The notes under the pieces are model-generated. The model worked only from the letters and a program-made list of their open reading frames with translations. It searched no databases and was not told where the DNA came from. From contig NC_087066.1 of the NCBI RefSeq assembly GCF_963678635.1, positions 26,689,453 to 26,753,452 on the forward strand: DNA of 64,000 nt, written 5' to 3'. Source of the stretch: Symsagittifera roscoffensis (taxonomy: Eukaryota; Xenacoelomorpha; Acoela; Convolutidae). Of this stretch, positions 56,801-64,000 are shown in pieces. The translations under genes and the position numbers were made by a program. Every line of letters starts with the position of its first letter. The first letter of the stretch is position 1.

Positions 56801-58929
56801 AAACAGTTTTTACTAAGATTGAAAGTTGCTCTGTAGTTTGTAAATTTACCAACTCTGATTTATAGTAATTTTGATAATTTAGATTTTTTTCGGTTGAGGA
56901 TTCGGCGTATGTTATATCGGCCTAGTCAATTTATTTTAATTGCTTTCGTCTGCTTCAGGAGGGATGGGTCGTAAGAGTTATACTTTTTTATAGCTTCAAT
57001 TTTTTTTGTCTACAGTTTAGTTTTCGGCTTGATGAGCATCGACCCAAGCTTTTTTGCTTTTGTAGCCGCTCTGTAATTGTTTCTCAATGCTATGAAGACT
57101 GTTGATGAACGTCGTCCGAGACAGAGGTATAAAATATTTGATATAGTTTTTTAGACTTAAATCAGGTTATTTTGTCAGCTTATTCTTTTTTGGAAAGACT
57201 TCCTTCTTTTTTCAACATATTGTAATACTATGTTTTTATTGTATCGCTAGTCAATTCATGTTGCGCAATTTTTTTTGCTTTTTCTTGGTTCAGCGGGATC
57301 GTAAAATTTCATAATAAATTTTATAGCCAAAATATGTATTATGTCTAGAGTTTCGTTTTCGGCTCGATGAGGATCGATCCAAGTTTTTTCGCCTTATTTT
57401 CCGCTCGGTCATTGTTTTTCAATGCTTTTAATGGCTGTTTATGAACATCGTTTGAGACAGCGACTTTTTCGGATTATTTTTTAAGCTTGTTTTTTTGGAA
57501 AAAGAAGACTTCCTTTTTTTCATTATCTTGTAATACAACATTTACGCTTGCGACTAGTAAGCGTTATCAAATGGAATATAGACACTTTTTTCGGGTTGAA
57601 AACTAGTTTTAAAAAATTCTGTTGAATCGCTTATGATGCTGCTGATATGCTCAATTTCATGAAAATTCAAATTGAACTTTCGGGTACTAGTTGCTACTCA
57701 TGCTATATCTAGAACTCAAACTTTTGTATGTATAATTATTTAGTTTTGATAGTTATTTATCTTGATGATTTTTCGGTTTCATGCTTGTCGACTTAAGCTC
57801 TGTCAGTTTAGTTTCCATATTATTCAGTCTACCTTTGCATGCGCTACTTCTAAAGCTATCTTGGGTTCTATGTTGGCGTTACGTGAAATTTTTTTTTATG
57901 TATTTAACGAAAGTTTTTGGCTGAGTTTCAGCTTATTAGATATCGGCTTCAATTCTGGCGCCTTATTTATCATTTTTCCTTAAAGTACCCGGTAGTACTT
58001 TTGAGATCAAAAAGACTCTGGCACCAATTTTGTGAATGCCTAATTTCAAACACGAAAAAAAATTCTTTTTTATTTTCTCGTTTTTCTACTTCCACCTTTA
58101 ATTGTAACATAGTTATAAGTGCTGCTTGCTAATTTTTCAGCGTCATGATGCACTCATCCTATAATTATTGTATCGCAAGTGGTGCAAAGCTCAGCTTCGC
58201 CTCTGTGTTTAATGGTATCGATAGGCAATTTATGTTGCGCAGTTTCAAGGGCGAAATGTTTTTATTGCTTTTGATTAATTCAGGAGTGATGGGTAGTAAA
58301 AATGTTTATAACTAGAGTATTTTTGTTTACAGTATCGTTTTCGGCTGAACGAGGATCGACTTGAATTTTTTCGCTTTAGTTGCCGCTCGGTCGTTGATTC
58401 TTAATGCTTGTTGAAACTGTTTATGGTTATCGTCCGAGACAATAAAAAGTATTTTCTACTTTTTTCAAGTTATTTTTTCAGCTTAATTTTTTTGGAAAAA
58501 AAACTTTCTTTTAACCTTTCCAATATTTTGTAATGCTGTGTTTTAATTGATTCGCAAGTGTTGCGAAGCTAGACTTTGCCTCTGTGTCGAAATCCTTGTT
58601 GGCTTTTTTAGTAATTTTAGTATAATTGATCTCATTGTTCAACTGCTGCTTTAGCTGCTAGGGCGGTTTATTTCAAAATTAATATTCTGGCCACTCTCTA
58701 AGTGGAAATGAAGTATGGTTGGGCGTGTTTTTTCCTCACGCGATCGAATGTGGCTTTTGTTACATTAAATCACGCTTTCATGCACGCTGATCTCTTTTCC
58801 GCATACATAGTTTTTGTTATAGCCATTTAATTATAACTATTAGTCTGTCAAAAAACTTCAGTGGTACAAAAAATGTTCAGCGTAAATATGTTTATCGAGT
58901 TAATCTAACTTTCGATTTTTTTGCCTCAG
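53861..58929. other. Large septin intron, repeat-rich
   Basis: No gene. It holds T-rich decayed repeats shared with the TFIIA introns. Near 55193, 58170 and 58549 occur versions of a short word, TATCGCAAGTGGTGCGAAGC then GCTTCGCCTCTGTGT, also found near 44191, 46971, 47759 and 61951. A segment at 55868-55915 resembles the 36480-36530 LINE fragment. 56224-56330 carries a B-box-like TGGTTCAAATC. Confidence 0.6.
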
Positions 58930-59132
58930 GTCTGAAGAGAGACAATTCAGACAGCACCATAGCATCATCAGATATGGAATCAGTTGCTCCTCAAAGCAGT
59001 GTGTACAGTGCTGATTTGGCGGGAAGACAGGGATCGGAGATGACAATCAATAGTGGACAGTTCTCGCTAGCATCTAGTGTTGCCAGCACGCCTATGCACA
59101 TGGCTGCGGGAGGTCAAATATCTAAACAGAAG
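58930..59132 (+). CDS. Septin exon (Ser-rich linker)
   Basis: Acceptor GCCTCAG, donor AAG|GTATAA. 67 codons with DSTIASSDMES, likely phosphorylatable and disordered. Phase 1 to 0. It sits 5 kb after the preceding exon across repeat-rich intron DNA. Confidence 0.82.
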
Positions 59133-59618
59133 GTATAATTTATAAGGCTTTAAGTGGTTTTGTTTGAAAAACAAAACAATATCGCGCATTAGAGTGCAAT
59201 ATCTGGTTTTTTACCAGATGTGTGACACCAGTTGTTCTTAATCTATTATCTGGGATCCTTTCATGTGGCTTAGAGGGGATTTTCATGTGGTTTTAATCGA
59301 AACATCAAATGATTGTAATGGCATCTTTTTATGAGTTGATATGAAAGATCTTTCTTATGTTAAAGCCTTTCTTATTTTTCCCCAAAGATTTAATCCATAA
59401 GAAAAGCGTTCTAATTTTCTACTAGTTGGTTTCAGCCTCGATAATTTTAAATCAGACATTGTTATATGAATTATTTCGTATTAAAGGCTTTTTCTACTTT
59501 TCGTTGATAATCACTAATGAAGGGTTACCCTTGGCACGGGGATGAGAGCCCTTTATTATAAGAACCATCACTCTTGGACATCTTGTCAGAGAGTGTTTGA
59601 GGATCTGTTGTGTTGCAG

Positions 59619-59730
59619 TACCAGTCGATGGAGTCTGTGGGGGCGAATGAAGTGGGTCTGAGGGAGTTGTCCAATCAGATCAGACGCAGGTTCGTCCGAG
59701 ACCAGTTCCGATTCAACGTCATGGTTGTCG
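59619..59730 (+). CDS. Septin exon (basic region before the GTPase domain)
   Basis: IRRRFVRDQFRFNVMVVG: a polybasic stretch of the kind that binds phosphoinositides, followed by the first beta strand of the septin G domain. Donor GTCG|GTAAGA. Confidence 0.92.
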
Positions 59731-59978
59731 GTAAGAAGCAGAAATATCTTATTCTCTATTGTTCATGCTGAATCATTGCTATTTTTAAATCTTTCACTTT
59801 GTTTTCAGATTTTTTTGATCAGGTTTATGTTTCACAGATCTCAATATCATGTAATCGAACACTTCGCAATATAGCTCAGCGATATTCTGAGAATATCGAA
59901 AGATAATAACATTTACATGGATCTCCTGGGTTAAAAGTTGATGTAATGAAAAGTTATATTTTGTTCTGTGTGTTACAG

Positions 59979-60167
59979 GTGAGACTGGTCTTGGTAAGTC
60001 GACATTCATCAACACCCTCTTCTACTCCACAATCTACCCAGCAGACCCGAACAGTCGCTCCTCGCAATCAGAAGACGGCAAGAACTGCGTCGTTCCCTCA
60101 TGCTTCGACAGGTGGAACAAAACAGTGAAGGAAAGCAACGACAAACAAAACATAGCAAATAACTCTA
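59979..60167 (+). CDS. Septin exon with P-loop (G1)
   Basis: GETGLGKSTFINTLF is the septin P-loop, with the Lys-Ser that bind the GTP phosphates. Then a divergent, longer switch I region, ending NIANNS. Donor TCTA|GTACGT. Confidence 0.95.
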
Positions 60168-60606
60168 GTACGTTTTTAATTATCTGTCGTAACCTCTTTT
60201 TTATCGAGGCTAGTTCAAATACAGACTATTTCTTCGCATCTCGCTCATTTATCATTTAGCTAATTACGCTTGCGAATATCAAATCGTGTGAATATGAATT
60301 AGCTTTTGTTTGAACCTGAATAGGATTAGGATTGGTTCTGGTTATGATAATTGTCGTTTCGATTGATAACTGACAAGTGTGACAGGCTCATAATTTATAG
60401 GATACATGGTACTAGCAGGATGTGTATGGAGCGTTTCCTTGTTCAATTAAAAACTTATTTTAACGTCTTACTGAAAGAAATGAAAGCGGTTCGATCTGAA
60501 GAAATGAACGTCTCCTAGTGTACTGGTGGTCCTTTCCTTCGTAGTGGACATTTTTATTGAACTAGGTATATCATTAACTAGGTCATATTCGTTATATCAT
60601 TTCCAG

Positions 60607-60883
60607 GTACTGCTGCCTCTTCCGCCGGTTCTAAACCGAAGTCATCATACGGGTCATCGGTGCCCTCCAAAGGTCCCTCGAATCCCTTAGTGACTCCAAT
60701 GAACAAACTAGCCTCACAGACCTCCCCGAAGCCAGACGACAGTAACTCTATTGGGTCTACAAGTGGTGTTGTGCAGTGGAGTGTGAATGACTTCCAATGT
60801 GTGATGACCGAGGGAAATGCGAAAATGACCCTTGGCTTGATTGATACGCCAGGATTCGCGCAGTTCTTGGACAATTCTAAATG
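60607..60883 (+). CDS. Septin exon: insertion plus switch II (G3)
   Basis: The first 55 residues are a Ser/Pro/Lys-rich insertion; then GVVQWSVNDFQCVM and LGLIDTPGF, the G3/switch II motif. Donor ATG|GTGAGT, phase 2. Confidence 0.93.
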
Positions 60884-61374
60884 GTGAGTTATATGGTAAT
60901 CTGAATATAGTTCTTACCCTTCTGATAAGCAAGGGTATTGCAATCGAGATTTTTTTCTGTAAACAATTTTGTTCACAGGACACTTCTCATCTGGACTCAT
61001 TTCTTTGAAGCCTCTTAGCAACCAATTTACCGCTACAGATATATTTTTTGCTTGTTGGGATTATAAATCGCAAATTGCCTCCTTCGACGAGCGAATTTTT
61101 TTTATGTGCGTGTGTGTTTTTGCATTTTGAGGGTAAGGGATCTTAATAACTTATAAAAGTCATAAAATTTTGGCTTAATAGTATAAACTCTCTTTTTTTT
61201 CAAACCTAAGTCGCAAATATTATTATTGTTCCGACGCAAATATTGTTGTGACAAAATGTGTTCATTTTGAAAGTGTTCATTTTGATCAATAACCAGCTAT
61301 TAAGTACAGACAATGCTAAGAATATTAACGCAGACTATTATATTACAAATAGCACTTTAGCTTTAAGGGATCAT

Positions 61375-61450
61375 GGGTCTGTAGCGTATAGGTAGGGAAG
61401 AGGACCCGCAACAAAAAAAGAGGGTTCGAACCTGGGCAGGGTCAGATGTT
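61375..61450 (+). repeat. tRNA-like SINE head in a septin intron
   Basis: TAGCGTATAGG (A-box-like) and GGTTCGAACCTGG (good B box) about 45 bp apart, with an A7 run in place of a variable region. Arms pair too poorly for a working tRNA. Best read as a tRNA-derived SINE remnant. Confidence 0.5.
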
Positions 61451-62192
61451 TTTAATGAACTTTTTCGTATACTAGCTAAAATGCGTCCGCTCTATAAACT
61501 GAGGCATATAAGTTAGCAATTTTTTTTTAAATTGACTGGTCCTGCTAATGCGTCATAATTGGCTTGCGTCTCTTGGCAATTATGTAGACTCATAATTGGC
61601 GTGCGTCACTCAAGAAGTTTTGAGCGTGTGTGTTTTTGAAGGCCAGGGGATTTTTTCGGCCTATTTTATATCCGCTTAGAGGCCTCATATTGTTTCCTTT
61701 GACGGGCGAATAAAGTGTGTCTGTGTGTGTTGAGGGTGAGGGGACCTAATAAATTTTTATAATCTTGTTCATTTTTTTCAGCTTAAAGGATTTTTGCTAA
61801 GGTGTTTTCCGTTTGTTACCGCTTAATAAATTTTTTTTCGATGCGAATTTTACATTCTATTGTCCTGGCTGGTTTTGCGTTTAAAAGTAGCTCTATGCAT
61901 TTTGATAGATTAGTTTTTTTGAATTTTTTATTCAAGCGGCTTTCTTGTTTTGTATCGCAAGTGGTGCGAAGCGAAGCTTCGCCTCTTAATTTATTCTTGC
62001 AATTAGCGAGCTTTATTTGATTTTGTAACTACCTAGGTTCAGTTTTAGGGATTCAGAAAATATATTCCTTGTGTTTTGAAAACGTTGTTATCCATCTTCG
62101 TATGATTTTGGATTGTGAATTCATGATTGTATTTATGACTATTTGGTTAAAGATTTTTAAACGTTTTTGTTATAGCTCAGTTTTTATTATAG

Positions 62193-62384
62193 CTCAGAGC
62201 CCTTAGTAGAATACATCAACAAACAGTTTGACCGATATATGACAATCGAATCCCAAATCGACAGGTCGAACAACAAGGAGAATTCAAAATACTCAAAGTC
62301 ATCGACGGGACTGAGTACTAAGTTACAAAATGACCCTAGAGTTCACTGCTGCATCTACTTCTTGTCTCCTCAGAATCCGCACAG
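62193..62384 (+). CDS. Septin exon (VEYINKQFDRYM to YFLSPQ)
   Basis: VEYINKQFDRYM and VHCCIYFLSPQ match conserved septin helix 2 and strand 4. About 20 extra Ser/Lys/Asn residues separate them. Acceptor TTATAG, donor ACAG|GTTAGC, phase 2. Confidence 0.94.
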
Positions 62385-62723
62385 GTTAGCGAGTCATTTC
62401 CGTAGTTTATCTGCCCCTCAATCAAAATGTCGCTGGTTCGAGGTCTATCATAATCTGTGTTTGTTGCTTTACTATCTTTGCCAGCAACAAAAAAAGTTAA
62501 CATAATTTTTTTTCGTCTTCAGAAGCAACCATAGTGACATGCTTCAAATAGCTGAACATCCCGCGTCGAGTTAAGTTCTCAGTTAAAAAAAAAACAATTG
62601 AAAACTTAAATTGCAGAACGGAAATCTCAGAACCTTTTGGTTCTTCATTCGTTTCCGATAAGAACTGCCTTGATCTGTTTTGATAAAGTTGTTTCAATTA
62701 AGAAAAGTGTAATTTATGAACAG

Positions 62724-62952
62724 GTTAAAAGCTGTTGACGTTGAGGCAATGAAGAGTCTAGGCGACAAAGTGAACTTGATCCCTGTAATCGCAAAAGCAG
62801 ACACTCTTACTCCAGAGGAGCTGAAAGATTTCAAAGCGATGGTCTTGAAGGAACTAGATACGCATGGAATTAAATTGTTCCAGATCCCGGAAGTTTCAAG
62901 TTTACAGCAGCAGTTAGATCCTGAGTTAGGACCCGAGAATAAGAAATACAAG
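62724..62952 (+). CDS. Septin exon with G4 motif
   Basis: VNLIPVIAKADTLTPEEL contains the AKAD G4 motif for guanine recognition. HGIKLFQIPE follows, as in other septins. Donor AAG|GTACAG, phase 0. Confidence 0.96.
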
Positions 62953-63540
62953 GTACAGTGTTGTGTAATATTGTCAGTGCGAAACCCTAGTCTAAAGAGC
63001 TTCATCGAGAATTTCGTGAACTTTCTTTTTTAAGAGTAATGAACGTAGTGAAGACTCTTATATAGGTCTTGCTGATGTTATTTTGTTCTTTTTTCCAGGA
63101 AAAAGTCTTAAAATATTGATGCACTTAGGTATATATGCACTTTTTGAGTTCAATTGAAATTCATCTGCTGAAAGTGACTTAAATAGCACTCCACAAATAC
63201 GAACGTGCAAATGGCGCTTAAGTTCGTGAATGATTTCTGGTTTCAAAAGTGGAATTTAATTTTTTTTAGATTTCCAGCCGAATAAAAATTTTACTTGTTG
63301 ATCCAGTTTTTTCACGTTGGGTTAATGTTATCAAAAAAGCGCCAATCATAAATCGTTCTAGAAATTCAAAGTGCTTAAAGGCCATCTATTTTTTCTTCCA
63401 AATTTGGAAGTTGAGATTTTTTTAACAAAGTAAGTGTTTTTTTATGTTTACTTGCGTTCATTACTCTTAATCTTCGATTGGCTATGTTTGTCTATTTGCA
63501 ATCAAAATCTGACAAAACATTCGTAATCCTTATGTTTTAG

Positions 63541-63631
63541 AGTCTCAGTCCATTCGCGGTATGTGGCAGCAATCATGCTCGATCGAAAGATGGACTCAGA
63601 GTGCGAGAGTACGCGTTTGGCACAGTAGAAA
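63541..63631 (+). CDS. Septin exon (start of septin unique element)
   Basis: SPFAVCGSN corresponds to the conserved FAVVGSN strand, and REYAFGTVE to the following RxYPWGxVE motif, with Ala-Phe in place of Pro-Trp. Donor GAAA|GTAAGG, phase 1; the gene continues past the window. Confidence 0.92.
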
Positions 63632-64000
63632 GTAAGGCCTTGATTTTGAGTTTGTATTTGGCCTTGCGATAAGCAAGGGTATTGTAATCAGATACTGGAC
63701 TTTTTTCTCGCAAATAAATTTGTTTATAGACTGATCAATTTTGTAGGAACGGTGAGTTTTAAGACATGCTCAACTCTGAAAATTCAAGCAAAACTACCTC
63801 ATCTAGGTAGTAAATATGGGGAGTACATTTCGGACATAGATTTTTTTTTCAAATGATTATTTTTTTAATAAATTTTTGCAAAAATTTAAGCTTGTTAGAA
63901 AGGTACTCTTACTTTTTTCAAAACAAAAGTATAAATGGGAAGATCGCCGACTCCTCTGTGTGTCTGCATAATCTCTAGTATATATTTTATACTTTACCGT
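63632..64000. other. Septin intron, cut by window end
   Basis: No exon seen. 63664-63735 resembles 60915-60985 (GATAAGCAAGGGTATTG), another copy of a dispersed intronic repeat. Confidence 0.5.

Larger units (their letters stand above)
50880..63631 (+). other. Gene span: septin GTPase, 5' and central exons (3' end outside window)
   Basis: Exons: 50880-51123, 51573-51775, (53021-53350 alternative), 53755-53860, 58930-59132, 59619-59730, 59979-60167, 60607-60883, 62193-62384, 62724-62952, 63541-63631. All introns are GT-AG with matching phases. Septins polymerise into filaments at the plasma membrane and cytokinetic sites. G1 (GETGLGKST), G3 (DTPG), G4 (AKAD) and the start of the septin unique element are present. 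The N-terminus is long and Ser/Asn/Gly-rich. The subgroup is not clear; the remaining C-terminal exons, with any coiled coil, are missing. Confidence 0.93.

Overview
This is eukaryotic, almost certainly invertebrate-animal, nuclear DNA. Host genes are split by GT-AG introns, intergenic DNA is T-rich and full of decayed transposons, and two animal housekeeping genes can be read exon by exon. The species cannot be fixed from the window.

Layout. (1) 1-1571: flanking DNA with one small possible gene (266-499). (2) 1576-14964: a 13.4-kb LTR retroelement with 410-bp LTRs that differ at 3 sites, a TTAA target duplication and a retrovirus-like plan: basic ORF (2433-2900), Gag (2875-5882), protease/RT/RNase H start (5881-8614), envelope-like gene (8602-11158), then a 601-codon ORF (11155-12960) of unknown function and a 1.6-kb tail with an antisense ORF. 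Gag, Pol and Env are broken by deletions, stops and frameshifts, and integrase is absent; the 155- and 601-codon ORFs are open. (3) 14969-31546: decayed repeats, including a 1.65-kb foldback (19526-21179), two smaller foldbacks, a region with inverted ends and an internal duplication (24394-27216), and an island bounded by GTCAAGATT repeats. (4) 31547-36354: an older LTR element (CTGT duplication) nested in a copy of the foldback family. It keeps wrecked gag/protease and, just before its 3' LTR, a DnaJ J-domain ORF. (5) About 36480-36834, minus strand: a LINE reverse transcriptase fragment. (6) 37059-49340: a complete six-exon gene for the large (alpha/beta) subunit of TFIIA. Its introns hold a 2.5-kb diverged tandem array and a 0.93-kb tandem duplication carrying tRNA-like promoter boxes. 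(7) 50880-63631 and beyond: a septin GTPase gene with two candidate alternative N-terminal modules and a long insertion between the P-loop and DTPG motifs; its 3' end lies outside the window.

How it fits together. The two host genes lie head to tail on the plus strand, 1.5 kb apart. In the first retroelement neighbouring genes overlap by a few bases (Pol tail/Env 13 nt, Env tail/601-codon ORF ATGA), and consensus splice donors lie both near the 5' leader and right after the 601-codon ORF. That suggests a spliced, complex-retrovirus-like expression plan. The 601-codon ORF, the basic leader ORF and the captured J domain are the parts most likely to be undescribed.
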